DNA from: Butyrivibrio sp.
GTDB taxonomy: Bacteria > Bacillota > Clostridia > Lachnospirales > Lachnospiraceae
NCBI GenBank assembly: GCA_015056495.1
Contig: SVGC01000029.1
Span: 1-50,931 of the forward strand
Direction: 5' to 3'
DNA: 50,931 bases
Below the pieces are notes generated by a model. That model did no database searches. It saw only the letters and a list, made by a program, of their open reading frames with translations, and had not been told where the DNA came from. Positions 24,506-33,467 of the stretch are shown here, in pieces. Each line of letters begins with the position of its first letter. Position 1 is the first letter of the stretch. A program made the position numbers and the translations under genes.

Positions 24506-24797
24506 TGGGAGGAGGGGTCATCCGATGGGGAGTCGAATGACCCGGTATGAAAAAAGTTTTGTTGGGGGAGTCAGAAGCTTTTGACTTCTGATATGTAATA
24601 TGATAACGAGTAAATTTGTACAAAATATGGACGATTTATAAACAGAAAATAAAATAAATCGAAATTATAAATAATAAAATATCGGGAAAACGATAATTAT
24701 TTTTTAGAATCTTCAGATTTATAGCTGAAATTTAGTATATAATAGTATTTAGGAACTCTTTGTACTTTTTAACGTGTGTTAAAGGATGAACGAAAAA

Positions 24798-25991
24798 ATG
24801 ATAAATCATGCTAGTCAGATGGTAAGAGGTATAAATTCTCCTAATTATTCCAGCGGAATATGTGCAGCCGCTGCAGCAAGTGCTGCAACAAAAGAATTAT
24901 TATTATCTTCTTCCAGTAAGGAAATCTGCATTCGTTCTTTATCAGATAATTCAATCTCGTATTTAAGTGTTATTAAATCTTCTGATGTGATGAGCATGGG
25001 TGTCAGTGTGAGCTATGAAACAGCTCCGATGCCGGGACTGCCAGTCATATTGGTAACAGTTTCCCAGATAGAGATCAATGATATACCCGAAGAAGCAGTT
25101 ATGGATCTAAATTATGTCGGGCTCTATATGATGCCTGGCGTAGGTATTGGAATGGCGACGGTGACAACAGAAGGGTTTTACAATAATAAGCCCGCTATTT
25201 CAAAACAAAGTCAGGAATTGATAATGCGGGCTGTAGCTGATGTATGCCGTGCTGCAGATACAGTACCTATCCTGCTCATATCTATTTCAATAAAGCAGGG
25301 AACCTATACCAAGACAGCTATGGATACTAAAGCAGGAGTCGTATATGGTGGCAGTATCTGGGGCGCAGGCTATATAGTTGATCTTGTCAGTGATATAGAC
25401 ATTGTTGAAAATATTTTTAGGGATATGAAGAGGCAGCATACAATTGGAGTTAGAAATGCCATACTGTTTCCGGGGTTTAAAAATGAAAAATATCTTCAAA
25501 ATCAGTTTAAAATACAAGTTACAGAAAAGATAAATTGTAATAATTATCTGGGTGCAGCATTGGATCTTGCAGCTTACGTTGGCATGGATTCAGTTCTGAT
25601 AGCAGGTAATGTAGGTAAGCTGATCAGGCTGGCATCCGGTGTAATGGTCACTAGTTCAAGGATTGCAGATAGCAAAAAAGAGGTCATAGCAACGCATCTT
25701 GCTCTGTGCGGCGGGCAGTCTTCGCAGCTGCGTGCAGTGCTTGGAGCCAATAATATTAATGAGATATTGAGATTATTGGTAAAATGGGGACTAATGAAGA
25801 ATGTAATGGCCAGTATCAGCCAGGAAGTTGAAAAGCATCTGAAAGAGCGGATTGGCGGCAATATGAAATATGCAGTAGTCATGTTTTCTGATGAATATGG
25901 CGTAGTCCTAAAAACTTCCATGGCAGAAGATATTGTAATGAAGGTTACCCGCGAACAGTTTTCACTATCAACCAATGCGAAACTAAAGTGA
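24798..25991 (+). CDS. CbiD-like protein (cobalt-precorrin-5B methyltransferase family), orphan, 397 aa
   Basis: The pattern fits CbiD: SGICAAAAASAATKELL near the start (the family has TTGTCAAAA), PGVGIGMATVTTEGF followed by NNKPAISKQSQELI, and a C-terminal AGNVGKLIRLASGVMVT and SRIADSKKEVIATHLAL (family: GKLVKLAAGxFNTHS..AD). CbiD methylates C-1 of precorrin-5B using SAM in anaerobic B12 synthesis. No other cobalamin gene is in the window and the N-terminus is diverged (SGIC instead of TGTC), so it may be a relic or have another job. ATG 24798 has AAGGATGA eight bases upstream; ATG 24786 is possible. Confidence 0.78.
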   Translation: MINHASQMVRGINSPNYSSGICAAAAASAATKELLLSSSSKEICIRSLSDNSISYLSVIKSSDVMSMGVSVSYETAPMPGLPVILVTVSQIEINDIPEEAVMDLNYVGLYMMPGVGIGMATVTTEGFYNNKPAISKQSQELIMRAVADVCRAADTVPILLISISIKQGTYTKTAMDTKAGVVYGGSIWGAGYIVDLVSDIDIVENIFRDMKRQHTIGVRNAILFPGFKNEKYLQNQFKIQVTEKINCNNYLGAALDLAAYVGMDSVLIAGNVGKLIRLASGVMVTSSRIADSKKEVIATHLALCGGQSSQLRAVLGANNINEILRLLVKWGLMKNVMASISQEVEKHLKERIGGNMKYAVVMFSDEYGVVLKTSMAEDIVMKVTREQFSLSTNAKLK

Positions 25992-26021
25992 AGAACTTGC
26001 GTGTTAATCCTATTGAATCTG

Positions 26022-26030
26022 TGGTATAAT
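26022..26030 (+). promoter_or_regulatory. Extended -10 promoter of the glgA operon
   Basis: TGGTATAAT lies about 90 bases ahead of the glgA start. No good -35 is visible. Confidence 0.5.
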
Positions 26031-26119
26031 TATCAAGAATATTTGTTACCGGCTTGAGTTTTATGCTTGGCAGTAGTAACGAAAATTTTTCTTACACAGG
26101 GGAAAGGTGGTTTTTTCTT

Positions 26120-27565
26120 ATGAAAAACATCTTATTTGTTGCATCAGAGGGCGTTCCATTTATCAAAACAGGAGGACTTGCAGATGTTGTGGGATCTCTT
26201 CCTAAAAATATTGATAAGAGATACTTTGATGTAAGAGTTGTTATGCCGAAGTACAGGTGTATGTCGCAGGAAATGAAGGATCGTATGGAATATGTTACTA
26301 ATTTCTATATGGATTTTCATTGGAAGCGCGAATATGTTGGTATATTTAAGGCAGAAGTTGATGGAATAAAGTACTACTTTATTGATAATGAATTTTATTT
26401 TAATGGCATGAAGCCATATAGTGATGATACTATTTTTGAAATTGAGAAGTTTGCTTATTTTTCAAAAGCAGCATTATCAATCCTTCCGGTAATAGATTTT
26501 CGTCCTGATATTATTCATTGTCATGATTGGCAGACAGGTCTTATTCCTGTATATCTCAAAGAGAGATTTCAGGGCAACGAGTTCTATCGTGGAATCAAGT
26601 CTATAATGACTATCCACAACCTTAAGTTCCAGGGAAAATGGGATATTAAGTCTGTGCAGAATATTACAGGACTACCTGATTATTACTTCACACCTGATAA
26701 GCTGGGATTGTATAAGGATGCAGATCTCTTAAAGGGTGGTATTGTTTATGCTGATGCAATCACCACAGTAAGTGATACTTACGCAGAAGAGATCAAAACA
26801 GAATTCTACGGTGAAGGACTTGACGGACTTCTTCGTGCAAGAGCCGGAGACCTTAGAGGTATTGTCAATGGTATTGATTATGATGAATTCAATCCGGAGA
26901 CAGACAAATTTATTGAGAAAAAATATAATGCGATCAATTTCCGTAAGGAAAAAGTAAAGAATAAGAGAGCACTTCAGAAGGAGCTTGGCCTTGATGAAGA
27001 TGATAAGATCATGATGATCGGTATTGTTTCAAGACTTACTGATCAGAAGGGCTTTGACCTCATTGCCTATGTTCTTGAGGAGTTGTGCCAGGATGCAGTA
27101 CAGCTGGTAGTACTTGGAACAGGTACGGATCAGTATGAGAATCTTTTCCGTCACTTTGACTGGAAATACCATAATAAGGTTTCTGCCAATATTTATTATT
27201 CAGAGCCGTTGTCTCATAAGATATATGCAGCTTCTGATGCATTCCTGATGCCTTCATTATTTGAGCCTTGTGGATTGTCACAGCTGATGTCACTTAGATA
27301 TGGTACAATTCCTATCGTGCGTCAGACCGGAGGACTTAAGGATACAGTTGAGCCTTATAATAAGTACGAAAGTACCGGAACAGGCTTTGGCTTCCTTAAT
27401 TACAATGCTCACGAGATGCTTGGAACTATACGTGAAGCTGAACGCGTTTATTATGATCAAAAACGTGAATGGAATAAAATGATAGACAGGGCTATGTCAG
27501 TAGACTTCTCATGGAAGGTGTCTGCTAATAAATACCAGGAGATGTATGACTGGTTAAAGCCTTGA
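26120..27565 (+). CDS. glgA: Glycogen synthase, ADP-glucose type (GT5), 481 aa
   Basis: It extends alpha-1,4-glucan chains from ADP-glucose. The GT5 starch/glycogen synthase signature KTGGL is at 16-20 (K16 contacts ADP-glucose). The N-terminal domain continues with HCHDWQTGLIPVYL and TIHNLKFQG. The C-terminal domain has SRLTDQKGFDL and the E-x7-E-like PSLFEPCGLSQLMSLRYG...RQTGGL donor site. Full length for the family (~480 aa). ATG 26120 follows AAGGTGG by 9 bases. The flippase gene begins 12 bases after the stop, so they likely share a transcript. Confidence 0.96.
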   Translation: MKNILFVASEGVPFIKTGGLADVVGSLPKNIDKRYFDVRVVMPKYRCMSQEMKDRMEYVTNFYMDFHWKREYVGIFKAEVDGIKYYFIDNEFYFNGMKPYSDDTIFEIEKFAYFSKAALSILPVIDFRPDIIHCHDWQTGLIPVYLKERFQGNEFYRGIKSIMTIHNLKFQGKWDIKSVQNITGLPDYYFTPDKLGLYKDADLLKGGIVYADAITTVSDTYAEEIKTEFYGEGLDGLLRARAGDLRGIVNGIDYDEFNPETDKFIEKKYNAINFRKEKVKNKRALQKELGLDEDDKIMMIGIVSRLTDQKGFDLIAYVLEELCQDAVQLVVLGTGTDQYENLFRHFDWKYHNKVSANIYYSEPLSHKIYAASDAFLMPSLFEPCGLSQLMSLRYGTIPIVRQTGGLKDTVEPYNKYESTGTGFGFLNYNAHEMLGTIREAERVYYDQKREWNKMIDRAMSVDFSWKVSANKYQEMYDWLKP

Positions 27566-27577
27566 TGGAAGATAGTT

Positions 27578-29227
27578 ATGCTAGATAATAAAAAAGATGG
27601 AATAATTGTGCAGGCCGGTATTCTTGCAATGGCGACAGTCATTTCAAGAATCATCGGTTTGCTGTATACGAGTCCGCTGACAGCGATTATAGGAGACACT
27701 GGTAATGGCTATTACAGCGCTGCTTACCAGATATATGTAATTGTTCTCCTGATATCATCCTTCAGTATACCTTCTGCTATGGCAAAGATATTGTCACAGA
27801 AGATGGCTGTAGGTGAATATCGAAATGCTCAGCGGATTTTTCATTGTGTACTTGTATATGTCATTGTAGTTGGAGCAATCGCAAGTGCCATTCTGTATTT
27901 TTTTGCAGACAGATTTGTAATGGGCAATTCAGTAACTGTTCTTAAGGTATTTGCACCTACAGTTTTTTTATCAGGACTGTTGGGGTCCCTTAGAGGCTTT
28001 TTCCAGGCTCAAAAGACCATGGTTCCAACATCTGTATCTCAGATAGTTGAGCAGATGGCCAATGCTCTTGTCAGTGTAGGCGGGGCATATCTGCTGATGC
28101 AGATGGTTGCAGGGACATCTGATACTAACAGAGCTATGTATGGAGCAATTGGAAGTGCCCTGGGAACAGGCTCGGGAGTACTTATCGGTCTTATATTTAT
28201 GTTTGTTTTTTACCAGCTCCATAAGAGCAGTTTCCTGGAAAAGGTAAAAGAGGATCAGCATAAAGAATTACCGGTAGGACCAATCTTCATAATGATCTTT
28301 TCTATAGTTACTCCGTTTATACTCAGTACCTGCATATACAATGTATCATCATTTTTGAATTATGAAGTCTTTTCTAATATCCTTGTTGGAGTTAAAGGCA
28401 TGGATTATGATGATGTGGCAAGATCATATGGTATATACGCCCGTAAGGCACTGGTCATAACTAATCTGCCAATAGCTCTTTCAAGTGCCATGGCTTCTGC
28501 TATGATACCTAATATTTCATCATCTTTTGCAAAAGGTGATCTGGTTGAAACAGAAGCAACTGTTAAAAAGGCTATGAGAGCCATAATGATGGTCACAATT
28601 CCATCAGCAGCAGGCCTTATAGTGCTTGCAAGACCGATCATTTATATACTGTTTCCTCAAAAGACTTCCCTTGATGAAGCTGCAACAGTTATGATGGTTC
28701 TTGCTGTTACAGTAGTTTTTTATTCTATTTCAACATTATCCAATGCTGTTTTACAGGGAGTAGGACGTGTAAATATTCCTGTTGTAAATGCGCTGGTAGC
28801 ACTTGTGTTACAGACTGCAGTTCTAGGAATACTGCTACTGACAACAGATGTAAACAGCTATGGCCTTGCTATTGCAGCAATATGCTATTCTTTTGTAATG
28901 TGCATACTTAATAGCCTGGCATTAAAGAAAAAAATCCTTATTAAACTGGATATTACCAAGACCTATGTGATTCCTGTGATATCAGCTCTCATTATGGGAA
29001 TTGTGGCATTTATTATCTATGATATTTTTGATATACTTTTTATGAAAATAATAGGAAGAGAATATTTTGCTAATCTCTTTGCTGTATGTATAGCAGTTGT
29101 TGTTTCAATGATAGTGTATGCTTTGTTGATGATCGCACTTAAGGGAGCAACTGAGACTGAGATCATTGCACTTCCAAAGGGCGTTAAGATAGCAAAGTTT
29201 TTGAAAAGGGTCCATTTGTTAAAATAA
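27578..29227 (+). CDS. MurJ/YtgP/SpoVB-like MOP-superfamily lipid flippase, 549 aa
   Basis: A polytopic membrane protein of about 14 helices, with the family's N-terminal GILAMATVISRIIGLLYT and the loop motif GLLGSLRGFFQAQKTMVPTS that is typical of YtgP/SpoVB flippases. Members move undecaprenyl-linked precursors such as lipid II across the membrane for wall synthesis. YtgP-type MurJ and SpoVB paralogs cannot be separated by eye. It follows glgA by 12 bases and precedes a D,D-carboxypeptidase, which fits a wall-synthesis role. Confidence 0.88.
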   Translation: MLDNKKDGIIVQAGILAMATVISRIIGLLYTSPLTAIIGDTGNGYYSAAYQIYVIVLLISSFSIPSAMAKILSQKMAVGEYRNAQRIFHCVLVYVIVVGAIASAILYFFADRFVMGNSVTVLKVFAPTVFLSGLLGSLRGFFQAQKTMVPTSVSQIVEQMANALVSVGGAYLLMQMVAGTSDTNRAMYGAIGSALGTGSGVLIGLIFMFVFYQLHKSSFLEKVKEDQHKELPVGPIFIMIFSIVTPFILSTCIYNVSSFLNYEVFSNILVGVKGMDYDDVARSYGIYARKALVITNLPIALSSAMASAMIPNISSSFAKGDLVETEATVKKAMRAIMMVTIPSAAGLIVLARPIIYILFPQKTSLDEAATVMMVLAVTVVFYSISTLSNAVLQGVGRVNIPVVNALVALVLQTAVLGILLLTTDVNSYGLAIAAICYSFVMCILNSLALKKKILIKLDITKTYVIPVISALIMGIVAFIIYDIFDILFMKIIGREYFANLFAVCIAVVVSMIVYALLMIALKGATETEIIALPKGVKIAKFLKRVHLLK

Positions 29228-29334
29228 TCGCTGTTTTTGTTGAGAGTATTTTTTCTTATAAAAAATGCTTTGGGGCATATGAAAAAACTGAATAGAGGGC
29301 ATTAAAGAAAAAAGTTAGGAAGGTTTGTTAGGGG

Positions 29335-30513
29335 ATGGCTTACAATTACAGACAACATGATGCCCGCGAAAAGCAAGGATATATCGGGTCATCAGTAGTT
29401 AGAAAAACAGATAATGCTAATAGCATAAGGCAGTTAAATAGAACAGATTTTAGAGCACATAAACGCAGGAGAAGAAAGCAGAAACAGCTTTTGATGCTGG
29501 GACTGGGAGCTGCGTTTGTCCTCATAATTATATTTGGAATAAGATCTATTATTTCACATAAGTCAGAAAAAACTTCATATGTAGCTGAAGAGGCTGCTAC
29601 AATATCCACATCCACTGAAGTTGTGGAGACAGTTGAACCGGAAGAGACAGAGCCGGAAGAGGAAGCAGTAGTATTATCACCAGAGGTTGCTTCTTTTAAT
29701 CCGGGGTATGAATATACAACAACAGCTTCAACCAAGACTATCGTCAGTGATGAAGTTATCAGTGAATATGCAATACTGATTGACGTAGATTCCGGAGAAG
29801 TAGTAGCTCAGAAGAATGCCGATACAAGGATATCACCAGCTTCTATGACCAAGATACTGACACTTCTTGTAGCAGTTGAAAATATTGAAGATCTGGATGA
29901 TACTTTTACCATGACCATTGATATTACTGATTATGCATATATCAATGACAGTAGTATCCTGGGTCTTGATGTAGGTGAGACAGTACCACTCAGAGATCTG
30001 CTGTACGGAACGATCCTTCCGTCAGGAGCAGATGCAGCTCTGGCTCTTGCCACATATGTATCAGGCTCACAGGAAGCATTTGTAGAGCTCATGAATGCGA
30101 AACTTGATGAGCTGGGACTTTCAGACACAGCTCATTTTACCAATGTTGTTGGTAATTACAATGAAGATCATTATTGCACTGTAGGCGACATGGCAATGAT
30201 ATTAAAGGCAGCTGTTGAAAATGATATCTGCCGTGAAGTATTGTCAACTCACGTATACACAACCACATCCACAGAGCAGCACCCTGATGGAATCACGGTT
30301 TCCAACTGGTTCCTTCGCCGAATTGAGGATAAAGACACTCACGGAGAAGTTCTTTGTGGAAAAACCGGTTTTGTTAACCAGTCAGGCTCTTGCGCAGCCA
30401 GCTACCACATCTCAAATGACGGTGGTCACTACATCTGCGTAACAGCCAAGTCCAATAGCTCCTGGCGCTGCATCTACGACCAGGTAGAAATCTACGACCT
30501 ATACACTGAATGA
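29335..30513 (+). CDS. D-alanyl-D-alanine carboxypeptidase, S11 family, 392 aa
   Basis: This is a penicillin-binding D,D-carboxypeptidase that trims the terminal D-Ala of peptidoglycan stems. An N-terminal anchor helix at ~55-70 (LGAAFVLIIIFGI) follows a basic cytoplasmic segment. An E/T-rich linker (~85-115) leads to the enzyme. Motif 1 is S170-M-T-K173, motif 2 is S230-G-A rather than the textbook SxN, and motif 3 is K343-T-G. SGADA in place of SGNDA occurs in some Firmicute relatives, as far as I recall. It lacks the usual C-terminal amphipathic anchor, being tethered at the N-terminus instead. Confidence 0.92.
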   Translation: MAYNYRQHDAREKQGYIGSSVVRKTDNANSIRQLNRTDFRAHKRRRRKQKQLLMLGLGAAFVLIIIFGIRSIISHKSEKTSYVAEEAATISTSTEVVETVEPEETEPEEEAVVLSPEVASFNPGYEYTTTASTKTIVSDEVISEYAILIDVDSGEVVAQKNADTRISPASMTKILTLLVAVENIEDLDDTFTMTIDITDYAYINDSSILGLDVGETVPLRDLLYGTILPSGADAALALATYVSGSQEAFVELMNAKLDELGLSDTAHFTNVVGNYNEDHYCTVGDMAMILKAAVENDICREVLSTHVYTTTSTEQHPDGITVSNWFLRRIEDKDTHGEVLCGKTGFVNQSGSCAASYHISNDGGHYICVTAKSNSSWRCIYDQVEIYDLYTE

Positions 30514-30542
30514 GAATATAACACAGAATAATTAAAAAGATA

Positions 30543-30580
30543 ATCAGATCAAAGCTATTATAGTTTTGGTCTGATTTTTT
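30543..30580 (+). terminator. Terminator of the carboxypeptidase gene
   Basis: ATCAGATCAAA pairs with TTTGGTCTGAT (one G-U) around an 11-base loop, followed by six T. Confidence 0.85.
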
Positions 30581-30660
30581 ATATCATAGGAAATTGCTTT
30601 CCTATGATATAAAAAACGCTCCGCTATGGATGCGCACTCGCGCGATAGGAATATGTTGCA
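30581..30660 (+). repeat. Dispersed ACGCTCCGCTA element, copy 3 (most complete)
   Basis: It begins with a perfect 13-bp hairpin, ATATCATAGGAAA around TTGC with TTTCCTATGATAT (30581-30610). Then come AAAAAACGCTCCGCTATGGA and TGCGCACTCGCGCGATAGGA, and it ends AATATGTTGC. CCTAT and ATAGG allow an alternative pairing. Two further hairpins follow: CGCGC/GCGCG at 30671-30683 and GAATGTCG/CGACATTC at 30685-30704 with six T. Confidence 0.8.
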
Positions 30661-30684
30661 TAAATGCAACCGCGCTCGGCGCGA

Positions 30685-30710
30685 GAATGTCGCAAGCGAC
30701 ATTCTTTTTT
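30685..30710 (+). terminator. Hairpin with T-run downstream of the dispersed element
   Basis: GAATGTCG and CGACATTC around CAAG are followed by six T. A near-copy (GAATGTCG CAAT CGACATTC) lies at about 50738-50757 beside the RqcH gene. Confidence 0.65.
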
Positions 30711-30838
30711 AGATCCAGATGCTTTTATTTTGCTACTTTTGCTGGATAGATATGCTGTAATGCGCTATATATCGGGTGTATTCCGGTTTGATATGAACGT
30801 ATTATAATATCAAAGTTTTGTTTTTTAGGAGGGAAAAA

Positions 30839-32446
30839 ATGTATAAAAAAACTTTGATTAATCTATCTTCTGTAACACTAGCGTGTTCTATTTTCTTAGG
30901 ATCAGGACTGACATCTTTTGCAGCTGATCCATCAAGCGGTTATCCTGAAAAGTCTGAGGCTTGGGTAAATGATGGAAGAGAAGTAACTGTTGATGGAAAT
31001 GTTACTACAGATTCATCTTCTCTTTCAGCTGCATATGCTGATGGTAATGGTTCCCATGTAACTGTTAATGGTGATGTTGAAAATGTGAATGAAAACTGGC
31101 GTTCAGTAGGTGCGTTCAATGGTGGTGTAGTTGAAATAAATGGTGATGTTACTTCACCAAATCTTGGTGGATGCACTAGTGAAGGATCAACTGTAGGTAT
31201 AACTGGAGATGTTACTTCAGGTGGACGTGGCTTTATTACTCAGGGTGATGACGCTTTAACTGTAGTAGAAGGAAATGTTACTGCCAATGATACTGCGCTG
31301 ATCAATAAAAATGGTTCTGGAACAGCTGTAACTGGTGATGTAACCGGTAGTACAGGTATAAATACTGAATCCGGAACATATATAACAGTAGGCGGTGACC
31401 TTAATTACACAGATAATGGAATTGTTGTAACAGATGTAAAAGAATCAGATATCTATAGTGGAACAAATGATGATAATGGATCAATAGTTGTATATGGTTC
31501 TATCAATAACAATTCAGGTTCTTCTGATAATGCTGTTATCGCGATCAAGATGGATGGCGAAAGCGCTGATGAGATTATTAGCAAGATTCCGGATATCCTG
31601 GTATATGAACTTCCTGAAGATACTGAAATTGTATCAGTTTCAATTGATGATGAGGAGATAAAAGATGCTGTTGACGCTTATGTAACAAAAAACATTAATT
31701 ACATAATCAAGGAAGATGCCGCTTCATCATCTTATTATACGATTTCAGGATATAATACAAATGATGATAATAGCCTTAAGACCATGACTATCAATTCTGC
31801 TATAACAGTTGCAGCGCAGGAAGGCTACACTATTTCTGCCGGTGATAATGTAGAGGTAGTAGATAATGGAGATAATACATATACTATTAAATTGATCAAC
31901 AGCAAAGGTGCTATTACAATTTCAGCAAGACTTACAAAGTCAACTTCTGTTATAACAACTGCTCCAGCTAAGGCTTCAGCTCCAGCACAGACAAGTTCAG
32001 ATAATGGCTCATCCAGCAGCGAGACAGAAGAGATTGAGGCACCATTTATTTTTGCAACATTCACAGTAACTGGTAAAACAGATGCTTCAGCAGAGGTACT
32101 CGGCGCAAACAGAGATAGTGCAGATGAGACATTTGGTCTTGTTTCTAAGCCTGTTATCAAGGTTGCTGCTGGCAGTCTCACAGCAAAGGAATACAGAAAC
32201 GCATTTATCAAAGCTGTAAAAGAAGCTCCACAGGGTGGTATCGTAAGACTTGAAACAGCAGCTGTTTCATGCATTGATAAGACTATGATGGCAGCTCTTG
32301 CAGAGCGTCCAGACGTTACACTTGAAGTTGTTTTCCCATATGCCGGAAACACACTTGATGTAACAGTTCCAGCCGGAACAGATGTAATGAGTTTATTAGA
32401 TGAGAATGGGTACTGCGGTTTTCTTTATCTTAACGCAAAGTTTTGA
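30839..32446 (+). CDS. Secreted repeat protein, beta-solenoid-like, 535 aa
   Basis: Signal peptide at residues 1-32 (MYKKTLINLSSVTLACSIFL, cleavage after SFA). Residues ~40-220 are short G/N/D/T-rich repeats of the type VTVDGNVTTD, VTVNGDVEN, VEINGDVTS, VGITGDVTS and VVEGNVTA, spaced ~15-25 residues, as in right-handed beta-helix surface proteins. A mixed region follows with an S/A/P linker (~385-400). The C-terminal ~135 residues form a compact domain (VLGANRDSADETFG; LTAKEYRNAFIKAVKEAP) without visible anchor motif. No LPXTG or membrane tail, so it is probably released or held non-covalently. Start fixed by AGGAGGG at 30827-30833. Confidence 0.8.
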   Translation: MYKKTLINLSSVTLACSIFLGSGLTSFAADPSSGYPEKSEAWVNDGREVTVDGNVTTDSSSLSAAYADGNGSHVTVNGDVENVNENWRSVGAFNGGVVEINGDVTSPNLGGCTSEGSTVGITGDVTSGGRGFITQGDDALTVVEGNVTANDTALINKNGSGTAVTGDVTGSTGINTESGTYITVGGDLNYTDNGIVVTDVKESDIYSGTNDDNGSIVVYGSINNNSGSSDNAVIAIKMDGESADEIISKIPDILVYELPEDTEIVSVSIDDEEIKDAVDAYVTKNINYIIKEDAASSSYYTISGYNTNDDNSLKTMTINSAITVAAQEGYTISAGDNVEVVDNGDNTYTIKLINSKGAITISARLTKSTSVITTAPAKASAPAQTSSDNGSSSSETEEIEAPFIFATFTVTGKTDASAEVLGANRDSADETFGLVSKPVIKVAAGSLTAKEYRNAFIKAVKEAPQGGIVRLETAAVSCIDKTMMAALAERPDVTLEVVFPYAGNTLDVTVPAGTDVMSLLDENGYCGFLYLNAKF

Positions 32447-32485
32447 TATCGCAACTTTTTAAAGGGGAATTTTCTTATATACGAT

Positions 32486-32524
32486 AAAAAGCATGTCGCA
32501 CTGGTCTGTGCGGCATGCTTTTTT
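32486..32524 (+). terminator. Terminator of the secreted repeat protein gene
   Basis: AAGCATGTCGCAC pairs with GTGCGGCATGCTT (one G-U) around TGGTCT, followed by T. Confidence 0.9.
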
Positions 32525-32526
32525 AA

Positions 32527-32573
32527 CATAGCAAATTGCTTTTCTATGATAGAAAAACGCTCCGCTAAGGATG
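32527..32573 (+). repeat. Dispersed ACGCTCCGCTA element, copy 4 (truncated)
   Basis: It reads CATAGCAAATTGCTTTTCTA, then TGATAGAAAAACGCTCCGCT and AAGGATGA. The CG-rich 3' third is missing. It ends 3 bases from the stop codon of the minus-strand DUF3021 gene. Confidence 0.75.
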
Positions 32574-32575
32574 AT

Positions 32576-32989
32576 TTATTTTGATTGGATCTCGTGGATG
32601 ATATCATTTTGTTTTTTGGTGTCTGCAAATACTTTGTAGTAGTAGAGGAGTGCCAGAATGATATAGGGAATTGTAAAAGAGCGGAAGAGGTCTAGCCATC
32701 CCTTAAGTGTTGGCAATCCTTCAAATATACTGAGCACTAGGACTACGGCTGCGCAAAGGATGCAGGTAGCTATGTACTGTAGAAACATCATTGCAAGCGG
32801 ACTTACTTCACTGAAGAAATTGTGCATGTGCAGCACTGCTGTGGCAATGATGCATATTATGAACATCAGCATTATATTAAAATTATTGATCTGAGTTCCG
32901 CAGAAATGATCAATGATGACTCCGGAAACGGATACTACAGTATAGGAAAGACATACATCTGTTAAGTAATCGATTATTTTTGCTTTCAT
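32576..32989 (-). CDS. DUF3021 family four-helix membrane protein, 137 aa
   Basis: Four hydrophobic helices (about 13-30, 38-55, 67-87, 104-120) and a C-terminal basic tail match DUF3021 proteins. These are almost always encoded next to a LytTR transcription factor. In streptococcal LytTR regulatory systems such as HdrRM and BrsRM, the membrane partner inhibits the LytTR activator; I infer the same role here. The start overlaps the stop of the LytTR gene by one base (TAATG), so the two are made together. Confidence 0.85.
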   Translation of the reverse strand: MKAKIIDYLTDVCLSYTVVSVSGVIIDHFCGTQINNFNIMLMFIICIIATAVLHMHNFFSEVSPLAMMFLQYIATCILCAAVVLVLSIFEGLPTLKGWLDLFRSFTIPYIILALLYYYKVFADTKKQNDIIHEIQSK

Positions 32990-33462
32990 TATTCTACACT
33001 CCGCATTTTTAACAGGTATTCGTTGAAACTTTTTTTGTAGCTACGATTGATGCAGATCCTGTCACCATTGTCAAAAGAAGCGTACACCTTCATATTTACG
33101 TCTGGTTTCAACTGTTTTATTTTATAAATATTTATCAGATTAGATTTGGATACTCTGACAAAACCGTAGTTCCAGAGCATTTCTTCACAATTTGATAAGG
33201 TGTTGGACAGACGGAAAACGCCATCTTTGGTATATGCAAATAACTTACGATCAACGAAATCCATGTAATAGATATCTTTTGGGTCAAGGATCACTTCGAA
33301 TCCGTCATCCTGATCTTCATCAGCAGGCCTTCCACTTAGGGAAGGACGATCAGCACTGACTGTATCGATTATCTGTTTGATCGCAGGTCGCATCTGTGAA
33401 TAATAAACGTCTACATGTTCGTCTTTATTATTCTTATCTTCGTATAAATTAAGCTTCATCAA
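32989..33462 (-). CDS. LytTR-domain transcriptional regulator, 157 aa
   Basis: No receiver domain: residues 1-50 are a short acidic/charged lead and residues ~52-155 are a LytTR DNA-binding domain (DPKDIYYMDFVDRKLFAY, FVRVSKSNLINIYKIKQL, ICINRSYKKSFNEYL). Stand-alone LytTR factors of this size pair with a small membrane inhibitor, here the DUF3021 protein. The gene starts 5 bases after the hydrolase gene ends, forming a hydrolase-LytTR-DUF3021 operon. A direct repeat of AGTTGCAT with 21-base period upstream of the operon (34514-34542) is a plausible binding site, implying autoregulation. Confidence 0.9.
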   Translation of the reverse strand: MMKLNLYEDKNNKDEHVDVYYSQMRPAIKQIIDTVSADRPSLSGRPADEDQDDGFEVILDPKDIYYMDFVDRKLFAYTKDGVFRLSNTLSNCEEMLWNYGFVRVSKSNLINIYKIKQLKPDVNMKVYASFDNGDRICINRSYKKSFNEYLLKMRSVE

Positions 33463-33467
33463 ATAAA

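Noticed and set aside
24358..24540. 60-aa frame after the A24 peptidase gene
   Set aside because: It runs through the dispersed element and a terminator hairpin, so coding is unlikely.
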